Shown here piece by piece: positions 24,301 through 36,537 of a DNA stretch of 64,000 nucleotides. This DNA comes from Loxodes magnus (Eukaryota > Ciliophora > Karyorelictea > Loxodida > Loxodidae): NCBI GenBank assembly GCA_946699065.1, contig CAMPDV010002022.1, positions 1-64,000 of the forward strand, in the 5' to 3' direction. The translations under genes and the position numbers were made by a program. The notes beneath the pieces are model-generated. The model did not search any database and was not told where the DNA came from. It was given only the letters and a program-made list of their open reading frames with translations. The stretch's first letter is position 1. The number at the start of each line of letters is the position of its first letter.

Positions 24301-26344
24301 ATAGTTTTTTAAACTTTTTATGTTTTTAATCTATATCTAACGATTTATCCTTCAAGACATTATTTTATTTTTACTAGCATTTTTATTTATTAGAAGATCA
24401 TCTTATAATATACTCTTAGAGATATATAAACAAAAAATTGTAAAAATGAAGTATATTAGTAAATTAAATTAACTAATTTGTATTAAGTTAGTATAAATAC
24501 TTTTTTTATTTCACTTCTATTAAAATTAGTTTCAAATAGATTGTTTATAATATAGAAAATCAACTTTTATTTTTTAACTTAATTTTATTTTTCTAATAAT
24601 TTTATCTTATTTCATAATAAATAAATTGGGAAAATTAATATAAGTTATTATTTCTAATATGCAATAGAAGAGCGAAATTTAAATTTATACGTTGAATAGA
24701 AAATATTTAGGAAATTATATACTAATAAAAGAAAGTAATTTTATATGGCTAAAATTATATTCACTAGAATTTCTTTAATAACTTAATTTAAAAAATTTAT
24801 AAATATATATCAATATTTTATTTCGATATGAAAAAGATACTCTTTAAAATGTTATAAGAACAAGGTTTAATTTTAAAGAACCTACCAATTTAAGAAAAAA
24901 CAAGATATATACCAGGAAAGGAAAAGAAGTTGAAATGAAATAAAAATGTTTATATTTAAAATTAATGTAATATTTTAGATAAAATTATAATGAAAACTAT
25001 TACATTTCAAGAAGAAATCATTTTAATAAAAAATCTTAAGTAAATGAAGTTACTTATATGCATTAGATACTTCATTTTAAATATGTCATAAAGATTCAAA
25101 ATAAATCCAAATATAATTTCTATCTAAAGATATACTTAAGCAAAACTTTACTTCCGTATGGACAGATTATGTTTTTCACTGGATAATGACTTGAATATTA
25201 TTCATTAATAAAATTTTAATATTAAGTGTACAACTTAAAGATTTAAAATATTTCTTTCCTGTATTTCTTGTTAAGTTTAGAAAAATTTATCTCAGGAAAT
25301 TTCTAAAATCCTTCAAGTTATAGTTGGAAGGTATGCCCAATTGGCATGTCTTTATAACGTAAAGCAGAATCTTAATAATATTTAGTTTTTATTATATCTT
25401 CTATTTATTTCTCAAGAGAAGTTAACTTGAAAACATAAATTGATTATCAATATCCATTCGCAGAAATTAATCAATTTTGCACTTATTAAAATTAAAAAAA
25501 TTTATTTTTGCTATATAGCAACAGTAAATAATACAGCTATATAAGAGAAAACTAGACTTGAGAGAAAATACTTAAATAAAATAAGCTTTTAAATAATCTT
25601 TAAACCTAAAATAAGAATAATTAAAATAAAAAATATAATATATTTTAGTTAGTTTTAGCTATAAAAATGTTCATACTTCTATATACATTTGCTATCTAAA
25701 TTAAAATAATTATTTATATAATCAAATAATAACTATATAATTTCATTACTTACTAAAAGAATCATTTAAATATATGCAAAATTATATAATAAAATGCTTT
25801 TACTATATTTTCATATATGTAATAAGTAAGCTTAATAAATTTCCTCTAATCAATTATCTTGCTCCATATACTTTTTATCTTCCTCTTCATTATAATTGTA
25901 ATTTACAAGGCTTTCATAGTTCAATATTTCTTATAAAATTCGTCATTTTGCTTAATAATTAGATTTTTATTCAAATTGGTTTTTTTGTGAGTATGTTATT
26001 CTGAAAATATCTTTTATAGCTATTTTCTGATTGTAAAATTTTGATTAATATAAATTTAATTATAATTTACAAGTTAGAGTAAATCATAGTTTTTAAATTT
26101 TTAAATTCTTCAATCTAATCTTCTTAAAAATGATATGAAATTTAATTTTAGTATAAATTTTTCTCTTAATTCTATTTTTAGTTAGAATTGGTTGATGAAT
26201 AACTTTTAGAAAATAATGCCAATATTTTGCAAATAGATTTAATAATAATAATAAGATAAAAAAGTTTCAATAATTTGAGTATTGGGACATAATTGCATTA
26301 CTTAAAGTTATATTTCATGTAAATTATTTTAAGTATAAAAGTTT
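24301..26344. other. no gene recognised
   Basis: A+T-rich. Short standard-code frames here are hydrophobic A/T translation without motif. Nothing reportable. Confidence 0.4.
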
Positions 26345-28005
26345 ATGTAAGTTTATTATCGTCTTCTAGTTAATTCTTCCTGCTCCTGTTCTTTTGCTTC
26401 TTCTATATTGGTTCTAAATTGTGTTTTCACCTTTTCCTCTCTCTTCTTATTTGCAATTTTCTTCTTATTTATTTTCACAGCCATTATTTAAGTTTTTTCT
26501 TAAATTATATTTTTTTCTCCCATCAATTTTTCTTTTTGTTTCAACTATTAAATTTTTTAATTTCTATCCATTTTTTAAGCAATTTTTGATGAAAATCTTT
26601 AATATATTTGTCAATCTTAGGGGTTTTAAATTTTACAAAATTTGAATTAATATAATTTAGTCATACAGAATTAGTTTTTTATAATCTTTGTCATTAAATA
26701 TTTTTCGATTAGATAATTCCTAAAATACATCTTTATGTAAAGTACATTCGAATATATGATCGAGTTCATCATGAGCTAAACCACATGCACAATTAATTCA
26801 ATATTATGTGCTTATGTGAAGCAAAATAATTTCATATTAGAAGATATAGAGAATATCCTCAGTTTGAAAATAGAAATTATGTCTTATATTCAATGTCTGT
26901 TAAACTTAGTATAAATTATTGCAGAAAATACACTTGATTATTTTAATTAGATTACATGTATCTTTAAGCTGTAGGCATCCATGTATTCCTTTAAAAACAT
27001 TCTTATAAAAATTGTTCTTTCACTCTTAGAATAATATGCTAATTAAATTCTTTTAGATTTGTTATACTTTCAATATCAATTTTATACTATTAAAGGCTTT
27101 TATTTATGTATTTCATATTTGGCAAATTGTATTGCTTACATTTAGAAAACAAGAATGCTATATCAGAGTTCAGATTTTCTCTACTGGCTTGTTCTAGTTT
27201 AAAATAAAAACGCATAAATTTTATTTAGTCATATATGTAAACGGAAGTCAATTAAGATCAATGAAATAAGATTCATTGAATGCCGATTAAGGAAATTTAG
27301 ATGCTTTTCTTGAAATGAGTCTTTGTAATTTATTATTTAAGCTTTCATTCCTTTAAGTTCTGACATGATGCTTCAAGGAGTTATATCACTTCCATACTTT
27401 ATTTTAGTCAAAATAAACGTTATACAAGTATTTTAAAATTAAGTGGTGATATTACTCCGTACTTAGAAATAATTACTGATGCTTTAAAACTGCTATTCTG
27501 AAGTCAGATACTTTGCTTGCACAGTGTAATTTATAATTTTATTTATTTCCCAATCTATATCCAAGATATGTAATTTCGTTCTTTTTAACAATAGGAATTC
27601 CATTAATATTTAAATTTATTTAAATATTATTTTCTTTCTTTTTTAAGAACTAAATTACTCATTTTGTCACATTTATATTTAGTTTTACTCAAGAAAATAT
27701 TTTTTAGTGACATCGAGTAATTTTTATACATTTTATTATGAATTAGAAAGCTCAGTTAAGTCATCTGCAAAGTCACGAACAACAAAATTTCTCTAGCAAA
27801 TATTATAGCCATATTTATGTTATTTTTCTTCTAAATATCTAATTACAATATTATAGTAAAGTATTGCAAGTGCAGGTCCATGGCTGCTTTCTTAAATACT
27901 CTGCTATTTAACTTAAGTGATTTTGTAATATTATCATTAATAAGAACTTAGCATCAATATTTTCATAAAAAGATTCAAGTGCCATTATCAATCCCAAAGA
28001 TAATA

Positions 28006-28847
28006 ATAATAATAATATACTTAAAGTTAGTAGAGTTTTGCATTCTCTGGAATTGCAACCAGTTCCTGCGGACAGTTTTTTTAACGTGGGTGTGATCCAC
28101 GACCTTTTTATTAAGTGGAAGGTTACCACTGTAACCGTTCAAGTGGTCTTGCAAAAAGCTTTTATTTGTAGATCCCTGTTGGAGTTATTCATAGTTTATT
28201 GAGTTGTCTCCATGTTCTTTTCTGCTCTTATTCGTTTATTTTCTTTCATTATCAACAGTTTTTTAAAATATGTTGATTTGATTTGCAACATCAACAAAGT
28301 TTGTATTATTGTCTTTATTTCGTTCTTTTTTATGATAATTTATTTTCTATGTTTTCTAATCTTTTAATGAAACTTGTAGCAATCATTTCTTTTTCTGGAT
28401 TCAATTCTGTTTTTAATTCTATTGGTATTTTTTCTATTTCCATTTTCGTGTCATATTTAAAGTTTTATTGTGACTAAGTTCAGAGTTGTTCTTCCGTTAT
28501 CAGATTGCTTTGAATGAGCTGTCTTCTGAGTATTAATAATTCGTTGTTTTAATCCTCTATGCTATTCATTAATTCCCTTATTTTTTCTCCTTAGTTATAA
28601 GCTATTTCTTCATACTTTGAAATTAATTTTTACATTTGATCTAGTTAAATTTAAAGTTTTTGATCAGATTCGTTCTTAGGTTATCTTATCTCTATAGATC
28701 CTACCATCACTTTACCTTCTGATGACGAACTTGACTCCTCTCGTTGCTATTGTTTTTTCTAAATTTCTTTTGCCGCTTTTCTCTTTAGGTTTTTAAGTTA
28801 ATTCTTTGAGAGTCGAAGAGATTAATCCATTTTTTTTTTTTTTTTTC
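28006..28847 (-). mobile_element. zinc-knuckle retroposon, copy A3 (complete, nested in LINE C)
   Basis: CAATCCCAAAGATAATA stands at 27989-28005 and again at 28848-28864, a perfect 17-bp target duplication that also restores the LINE when the insert is removed. On the minus strand the element starts G followed by 17 A residues running straight into ATGG, and ends with the repeat/hairpin unit (CTGG, loop, CCAG near 28046-28060) and a (TAT)n tail. Exact duplications and an unbroken gene make it the youngest copy seen. Confidence 0.9.
28123..28830 (-). CDS. coiled-coil CCHC zinc-knuckle protein (gag/ORF1-like), copy A3
   Basis: Unbroken from ATG at 28830 for 235 codons to a TAA in TGG-TAA-CCT, a position shared with copy A4; the true stop is unproven. 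N-terminal MDQSLRLSKNQLKNLKRK, EGKVMVGSIE, a helical segment with GEKIRELMN and EDQNNELLILRRQ, then the knuckle C-WC-C-KSNQ-H-ILKN-C and RTWRQLNKLWITPTGIYKQK. Five TGA codons lie in frame, and three of them align with W or TGA in other copies (one in the knuckle, one directly after it, one in LWIT). Probably a nucleic-acid-binding protein acting in an RNA particle, by analogy with gag/ORF1p. It has no enzyme of its own and sits inside a LINE that has one. Confidence 0.8.
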
Positions 28848-30700
28848 CAATCCCAAAGATAATATAAGTCTTCTAGATTGTTAAATAATATTTCCCTTGG
28901 TATACTGTCAAACATTTTTCCACATCTATTAGAGTAGCAATTAACTATTTTTTTTATGACCATCTACGATGCAAGTCAATTATCTATTAAATTGTTCAAA
29001 TTTATTACGATGTAGATCTTTTCCGAAAAAAAACTAAATTGAGCTTGATGAATGATAATTCTTTTATATATTAAACTATATAGTCTTTAAGTTAATGCTT
29101 TATTATATATTTTTAATAAGAAATTCAATAGAGCTATCTGTCTTCGATTACTTCAGACACTTTTACTTCCTTTTTAGAAAATAGGTAAAATACTAATTAT
29201 TTTCAATTCATTTAGTATAGTGAGTGTTCTTAGCACATTGTTATTAAAGCTTTTAACTATATTATGTATCTCCTATCCTATATATTAAATAATTCTGATT
29301 TTAAACCATCACTGCCTGAGGATTTGTTATTGTTAATTGATTTATTATTTTTTCAGATTCTTTAAAAAGAGATGTTTCTTATAAGTGACAAGGATAAAAT
29401 TTATAACAAAAGGTCTATTTTATATATTGTATTAATGTTTATATTTTAATTTTCAATCTCTTCTTTATTTAAATTTGAATGTTTGTCTAGAATTTAATTT
29501 TCTCAATTTTAAATTAATTGCTATTGTTACTCGTAATTCAAATTCATCTAATTACGTATTTTCGGATTAATTAAAGTTTTTGCTTATTTGAACATTATTT
29601 ATGCATTATTATTAAGATTTTGATGATTTTCTTTAGCTTTTATGTCTTCTTAATTTCCAAAATTTGTGTAGGTATGTTTTATAAGATTAATTTTTTATTC
29701 TTCATAAGTTGACAAATTCTTAATTTTGACACCCATAAAAGCTTAAAGAATTTTATTATTAAATATTATCTTATTTAGCTTAAGAAAAAAGTTTCGCTAG
29801 ATGAACTAGAAGTTTATAATAATATTTTTTCTACACTTGCTAACCAAGTGCAATCTCAGCATTAATATTAATTAAATCATAGGTAAGTTAGTACTAAATT
29901 TTAGACATTGTTTTAATCTATTTGCTTAAATTGGGAGAACTATCCCTAATAAAGATTTTAATATTGTCTTCTTACATTAAGATTCTACAATTTTTGAAAT
30001 TTTAAAGAGCAAACGATATTCTTAGTTTTGATATATTCTAGTTAAATAATATTTTAGAGTAATAATTAATGGGAAATGATCAGTATGGAAACCTGAATTT
30101 TGAATCACACAAAGATTAGAGAAATAATCAATATTAAAGTGCTTAGTTGGTAGAAAATAATAATTACAGTAATTTTAATTGTTTACTCTATAGTGAATGT
30201 GTTGTATTATTAGCCATTCATCACTATTAAGTAATTTGCTTTTATGAAATCTAATAGTGTTTAAGTATTATTGTTAATTTGTGATAAACTAGTGCCGAAA
30301 TTAGGAAGTAAAGCATTGAAATAAGGACAAAGAATAGTAAGGGTCTAATAGTGATAATTATTAATTATATTAGGATATTCATAAGCAAGTTTTGTAAATA
30401 GATATTATTTTGGTTTTATAAAGGATATTTTTAATTGTTAATGCCTAATAAAAATTGCTTAATATTTAATTTTTTATTAATTTAAAAGATTTTCTAATAT
30501 ATCTTTCTATTAACTCTATCATAGGATTTTAATTAATTAATGCTTCTTTTTACCATCTTACTCTTTTTACGATTGTAAAAATGATATAAGGTTATTTAAA
30601 AAGGATTAAATGTAAAAATAGATCTGAAAATGAATTTTTGATTAAAGTACTAAAATATGAATTATTTACTGCTTAATAAGCATAGTAAGATTAATATTAG

Positions 30701-31245
30701 ATAGCTTTTTAAATTAAATGTAACTTATTAGTAAATAAATATTTAGCTTCCAATATGCTTCTAATAATAATATAATATCCTAAATACTAATACTATAAAT
30801 ATGTAATAAAACATATTTATGTATAGCTTTATTATTTAGTTAAATAACTATACACTCTTTATTTAGGGAAATATTAAAACTATTTAAATTACCTAAAATT
30901 ATTATTTATAGAGGATAGACATTTAATTATAGATATGTCCTAGATTATAATTATAATTAGAACTAAATTACAATATTTTTACGCTTTATAAGTAATTTAA
31001 TTATATCAACAAAAATAAATATAAAAAGCCTTCTCAATAATAGATAGAATATTAAGATTAAGATTAAAATATAACTATTCAAAGCTTGACAAACAAGTAT
31101 TTAGTATGTTCAAGGCTAAATAAATTTAATAAGTTAGATAATCAAAATATATATATATCATAACTTAAAAATGTGGTATAATATAAAATAATAATTGTAC
31201 ACATATTAGAAAAAATAATAGAATTATAGACTAATCATAAAGTAA
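30701..31245. other. no gene recognised
   Basis: A+T-rich flank of LINE C; its true 5' end may extend here but no motif shows it. Confidence 0.35.
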
Positions 31246-31560
31246 TTTAATGGAGATCATTCTAAGTTTTGGTGGATATTAATATGCGAAGAAAAGAAAT
31301 AATTCCCTAAATAATTTTAATAAATTAAATATTTAGTTTTCAAATTTTCTTAAGTTGGGTATTTGGAAAGCTTTCTTTGTTACATTAGTCAATAAAGAGG
31401 ATTTGGTTGAAACCTCAAAACTAACTCCGAAAACTGTGCAAATTGCTTATCATGCAACCAAACGAAAAGAAATATTACATGCATTGCTTCAAGATTGTTA
31501 CTCTGGAAGGAAAGCTTTATAAAAATAATTCCATTACTGTATATTATGCAAAAATACCTT
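31246..31560 (+). pseudogene. possible fragment of a Cys-rich surface protein
   Basis: One plus-strand frame near 31420-31490 reads NCANCLSCN followed by a spaced Cys, the pattern of the furin-like Cys-rich repeats common in ciliate surface proteins. Only one repeat is visible, and the neighbouring frames are equally open, so this is a weak call. Confidence 0.25.
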
Positions 31561-32339
31561 TTAGTGGAATTTAATTTCTCAAATTATATTTAATCTTTAA
31601 TTTTATCTAAGATTACCTTGCAAAATAAATTAGAATATACTAACAAAATTATAATTTATTTTTAATTGTATAGTCTATTATTGTAGCCTCTAAAAAGACT
31701 CTAGTTATTTATAAATATTAAATATTTATAGAATCCTGATAGGAAAAATAAGAATATAATAACTTTTTTATTATAATACTTTAAAAAAGTAAATAAAATA
31801 TACTATAAGAATAATAATAAATGCATTTTAAGTTTTAAACCAGTTTCCAGTTAATATTAATATAAAATTTTGTATGAAAATTCAAAAGTATCAGAAGAGG
31901 ATCTTCGGTCAGAAAATTATCGGATTTTATTCTCAAAATGAGAACAGAAGGAGGAAAATAAAAAATTTGAGCAGGTAATATAACTTACTAAAATCTAAAT
32001 ATTAATAAGAAAAAGCACATTTAAGAGAGCATTAAAATATATTTTTGGAGCATTAGTCATAACAGAGCTTCTTTATATAATAAATATTATATTGTGAAGT
32101 TAGATTAATTAGTACAAATTTTTACTCAAAATAATAAAAGATATCTTTATAATTTAAAATAAAATAACTAAAATATAATAAAATAATTTAAATAAAATAA
32201 AATAAATTTTAGTAATAATTTAGCACAAAGATAAATATAATTCTTAAGTTTAAAGGTTTATAATATATAATCATACATAATTTAATCTTTTTAATACTTT
32301 TAATTTATATTTTTCAAACAGTCTTCTTTTAAATTGAGT
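31561..32339. other. no gene recognised
   Basis: A+T-rich; no motif. Confidence 0.4.
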
Positions 32340-33850
32340 TTTATACATATATCGAAGTCCTAGATTGAGTAAGACTCAAAAGTTTTTCCATGAACGATTT
32401 TAAGGGAGATTGGAAAAATAAAGAAAGACATGCATACTAGTTAAAGAAAAGTAACAAGATATGCATTCTAAAGGCAAAACTCTACGTTTATTGAATCATG
32501 CTTTATAGATTTGAATTGACTACCTATTGAGTACTACATAATTATGAGATGCTTAAAGTTTTATTTAAAATTAGGATAAGAAAAATAAACAAATCCAGAC
32601 TCAAAAATTGGTTTTTTATTTAATGAAACTAAAATTGCTAATCGCAGATATTTTAAAAACTTTGAGGAGCTTTTGCTATAATTTCTAATACGATTTATAA
32701 CAAAGATAGTTTGTTAAATTCTTAAATCAATCTATTAAACTATCGAGATTCTTCTGTCCCCCGGTATGTAGAGCAAAAATCTTCTTGTTTTCACGTTGAT
32801 TAAGAAAAAAATCGCAGATTTCTATATCAGAGATTCCGCAAAATCCAGTTTTAAGTATGAACAAAATTACATTATTGTGCAACCTTAGATATCAAAGTTT
32901 TGAATGAAACTTAGTCTGAGAAGAATTTAACTTTAAAATAAAACTTAGTAGGGTTATAAAAAGGCATCTATAAACTATATAGACAAATTATCAAAATTTC
33001 AGCTAAATTATGCTTCTATTTAGTGAAAATCACCGCATACCGAATTAAATAACAAAATTCTTGCTAGTTCCAAAGATGCTGGCCTTTTAAACCATAATAG
33101 TTATAAGTAAAATTTAGATATAAGATATAGCTAGATTTCTATAAGCCTCTTCTTACATTTCTTATTTTATAAATGTAGAATTTTCTACCATTAAAGAGTT
33201 TTAACTATATTTTATCTTCTATAAATGTGAGAAAACGAACTAAAAAGTTTCAATCTTTACAAAAAACTAAATAGTTAATTTTCAATAGAAGAAGATACTT
33301 CCATATCATTATTCTACTTACTTCGAATAAGCACTTACAAATGTAAAAACTTTTACTAAATATATAAGAGATAGTAATATTTATTAATTTCATCAAATTA
33401 CTTACGCTAAATTCATCAAATAATTTAGACAAGAAATTATCAGTATATATAAACTAAGAACATAATCTTATTATTTTCGAAAATATCTTTAAGAATGTCA
33501 TTATCCTATTAATAATCCCTATTTTATGTGAGAGTGTATGATGCATTCGAGCAAATTTTTAAATTTATATACTATTCTATTACAAAAGATTGACTATCGT
33601 AAAAGATTGGGAATTATGACTTAAGTCACCTTATATTATATGATTAAGGACTTATAAACTCCTTTCTGGAATCTTATTTTGGATATTTAGATTAATAATT
33701 CAAAATATTTCACAAGTAATTCATTTCAAGAAGATTAGAATTATTAGAAATGGAAAAAACAAAAAAGGAAGAAATAAAAGATGAGAAATAACAAGAGTAT
33801 TTAAAAATTGATGAGATTAAGATTATATTTAAAAAACATTAAAAACATTT
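32340..33850 (+). pseudogene. LINE D, 3' part of a non-LTR retrotransposon
   Basis: ESCFIDLNW at 32493-32519, with W as TGA, and LPIEYY after it, align with the block near the end of LINEs B, C and E. Further on, at about 33560-33800, KDW..KIGNYD, HLILYDQ, FISRRLELLEMEK and a Lys/Glu-rich tail align with the C-terminal regions of LINE C and LINE E. No catalytic motif is present upstream, so this is a 5'-truncated copy, the usual fate of LINE insertions. The frame between the two conserved blocks is not firmly traced. Confidence 0.6.
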
Positions 33851-35038
33851 ACTAACTTCTATAATTGAAAGAAGCAATTCTTACAGTTATAAATGCCAAA
33901 AAACTCTTTCAGTTTGAAAATAAAAAAATTTTATTCTTAATTTTTCTTTTCATTAGGTAGCTTTGAGATTTCTTACTCCGTAATTTCACATTTATTTTTA
34001 TATCTGATTAGAGCTTATTTCTAGTTGCTTAAAGTTAATTTCATTTATATTTTAGCATATAAAATTAGGAAGATTTTTAAAATGTTGTCCAGCTTCGTTG
34101 CATTTGTATTTTATGTTGGTTATAATAAGATTATTAGTAGAATAATTTTTCCAAGATCTATAATTATACCAATTATTTAGGTATATTAAATTCAGCTAGA
34201 TCAATACGAAATAATTGTTTATTAATAAATTTCTTCATTATTTTATAGCTTTTGAAAATAAGACATAATTTCCTTTAAAATTAAACTTAGAGCTGCAGAG
34301 GACCTACATATTGTTGATATTTCCAATAATCTTAGTTAATTCTGATTCAATTTTATTTGAAAAAATTTAACTTTCCAATGTCACTTTGGAATTAATTTAT
34401 AGAAGTTAATTAATATTAACTATTAATTAAAAATAAGTTGTTTATTTGTTGAGAAATTAGATTAGTTAAAATAGGATTATCCCTTCTTTCAGTTAACATA
34501 CAACTATAATGACTTAGCCAAGTAGATTATTGTTCATTTTAATTATAGGAAAATTAAAATTCCATTTTTAATAAAAAAAATAGTAGTATAAGATTAAAAA
34601 ATATAAATAAATAAATTTGATTATAATAATATCATTTCTAAATAATTTTATTAAGCTTTTTATCTTTTAAACAAACTAATTGGTTAAATTTTATTTAAAA
34701 TACTTAAAAAAATTAAAATTTTTCTTTAATTCTAAAGGGCTTTTTAAGTAAAAATCTTAGATTTCTTATTTCTTATATTTTAATTAAATATTTTGTCAGT
34801 TTCAAATCAGAAAACAAGGTATTATATTTTAAAAAACTTTAATATAAATGAACTTAAATTAAAATCCCTCTATACGTAATTATAATCGTATGCCTCGTGT
34901 AAAAATCTTAACTTTAATTACCTAATATTCTCTGAAATGTTTATAGATAACTTAAATACTTAGCATACTTTACCTAATTTTAATAATTTACTTCTTAAAT
35001 TGTAAAAATTTATAAGTCTTAAAAATATTTGACTTCTC
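33851..35038. other. no gene recognised
   Basis: A+T-rich DNA between LINE D and the WD40 gene; no motif on either strand. Confidence 0.4.
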
Positions 35039-35698
35039 TCAACTTGCTATTATCCACTTTCTCACAGTTTTATCTTCAGCTCCAGATAAAATTCATCTAT
35101 TTTTCTTACTCAGAGCTATAAATTATATTCCATCTGAATGTCCTTAAAGAGTTACAATGCATTAACCTGTATTAAAATTCCATATCTTGATTAACTTGTC
35201 ACAAGATCCAGAAATTATTACACTTGAATCATTACTTATCTAAACACTTGATACACCACTTGAGTGACCTTCTAGAGTTCGAACTCACTGAAAAGTTATA
35301 AAATTCCATATCTTTATCGTCTAATCATCACTTCCCGATACAATTCATTTCTGGTCCCTTGATATCGCAACAGAGTAAACATAATGCTTATGTCCCTACA
35401 AATTATTCTTTAACTAACCAGTTGTAAAGTCTCGTATCTTTATCATCTAATCATCACCTCCTGATATGATTCATTTCTAGTCACTTGATATCGTTACAGA
35501 GTTGATACAATCTCTATATCCCTACAAAGTACTTTTTAACTAGCCAGTTGTAAAGTCTCATATCTTTATTGTCTTATCAGCACTCCCCGATACGATTCAT
35601 TTCTGGTTTGGGGAGAAGGTTACAGATAATAAATAATCATTATGTCCCTACAAAATCTAGTCTGAAAATTAAGAATTACCTTTAGTTTCATCGTAGTT
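35039..35698 (-). CDS. WD40-repeat protein, C-terminal part
   Basis: A 219-codon frame without interruption encodes five WD40 blades, each with a GH...S.S-type turn, a K/R-W-I-x-SG strand and a [I/V]K/R-[I/K]-W end. In blade one the WD tryptophan itself is TGA (IKI-TGA-D), while blades three and four use TGG. Blade two has Arg (CGA). The K-W-I-V-S-G tryptophan is TGA in every blade that has it. WD40 propellers are protein-protein platforms. The frame ends at TGA (35039-35041) just after the last blade. The upstream part is missing, because the frame runs back into a zinc-knuckle gene on the same strand, which suggests truncation by that insertion. The blades resemble those of the kinase-WD40 gene at 44.2-44.6 kb. 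Confidence 0.8.
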
Positions 35699-35774
35699 TA
35701 TTATTTTTACAAGTTTTTAAAAACATAAGTTGGGTAGGATTTCATATTTAAAAAGAAGAAGCGCAATTTTGCCA

Positions 35775-36478
35775 AGGAACAATAGTTTCTTTATTTCTAT
35801 TAGAATTTCTAACATTTCCGATAAAAATGTCATACGCTTCCACAGCAGAAACATTTCTTTTTTATTTTGAATTATTTTTCTTGATTTTTTTGCTCTTTCT
35901 AGGCTTCGATTTCCATTTGTATAGCTCCAGTTTTGCTTTACTCTTTCTTAAAAATTTACAATTTCTCTTCTACTTTTCCGAGTCTATTATCCAGTTCAGT
36001 CTGTGTTTAATGCTACTTTTAGGATTCGTTAATCTGACTTTGGGAGATATTCCAAAAGGCGTTAAGATCTCTTTCCTAGGACATAAGTCTTGACTTAATA
36101 CCTTCTGCTAGGTCTAGCTTTGCCATCAGCATATCATTGTCCTTCTTCAATCTCTTGACCTCTTCCTAGAGGTTCAGTACCACTTTGATGAACTACTCCG
36201 TGCTCATCTCGCAGAAGGGTTTAACTCTGATACCTCCTGGTTGAGAACAGACTTCATCTGTTCCTCGGTTTCTCGCTTAAGGTTGGAGTTTCCGTGTGTA
36301 TATTCTTCAAAGTTGGCTTTCGTTCGTTTTGTTAGATTCCAAGTTGTTAGTTCAGTGTTGGTTAAGGTTGTGATAGAGAAGAATGTTAAGATTAATAAGA
36401 CTTGGTTTCTTGCTTCCTCCCTTCCTTTTTGGCTTAGGAAGAGGTGGCATAGAAGCCTGACTTGAAACCTTCAACCAT
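35775..36478 (-). pseudogene. zinc-knuckle gene, subfamily B (B1), frameshifted
   Basis: Starts MVEGFKSGFYATSS at 36478, close to MEGLKKGFYTTS of B2. The frame shifts after about 90 codons and again before the coiled coil, then runs through STEQFIKVVLNLQEEV, matching B2, to KIKKKCFCC and the rest of the knuckle C-x2-C-x4-H-x4-C. The residue before the knuckle His is TGA, as in copy A1. A short second motif (NYCSLAK) follows. It is 60 bp downstream of F-box gene 1 and directly upstream of the WD40 frame. With two indels it is probably inactive unless they are sequence errors. Confidence 0.7.
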
Positions 36479-36537
36479 TTTTTTATATTGAATATTTTTT
36501 AATTAAAAGATTTAAATTAATAAGTAAAAATCTAAAG

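Larger units (their letters stand above)
26345..30700 (-). pseudogene. LINE C, non-LTR retrotransposon with endonuclease and reverse transcriptase
   Basis: Most complete LINE in the window, about 3.5 kb once the nested element at 28006-28847 is removed. In order on the minus strand: endonuclease GDFNA-type block (FNALLPNFG at about 30300-30325, then a conserved L.DFI.ANYLIV.NG), endonuclease end IDYF...GFHTDHFPLII (about 30070-30130), NNKSSGSDGL (29306-29330), ILPIFQKGSK (29165-29196), motif A IDVEKCFDS with one frameshift (about 28905-28940), catalytic FADDL (27757-27772), TYLGY, FIDLNW with W as TGA (27248-27266), and a C-terminal CACG..HIFEC knuckle (26745-26795) followed by a Lys/Glu-rich tail. 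Several one-base indels break the frame. The catalytic Asp pair is intact. This family cuts target DNA and copies its RNA by target-primed reverse transcription. Confidence 0.85.

Noticed and set aside
28283-28477. 64-residue plus-strand standard-code frame
   Set aside because: Antisense shadow of the A3 zinc-knuckle gene.
35658-35680. 18-nt intron-like GTAATTCTTAATTTTCAG upstream of the first WD40 blade
   Set aside because: The unspliced frame joins smoothly to the blade, and no paralogue lacks the segment.
35827-36093. 88-residue plus-strand frame resembling a membrane protein
   Set aside because: Antisense shadow of the B1 zinc-knuckle gene.
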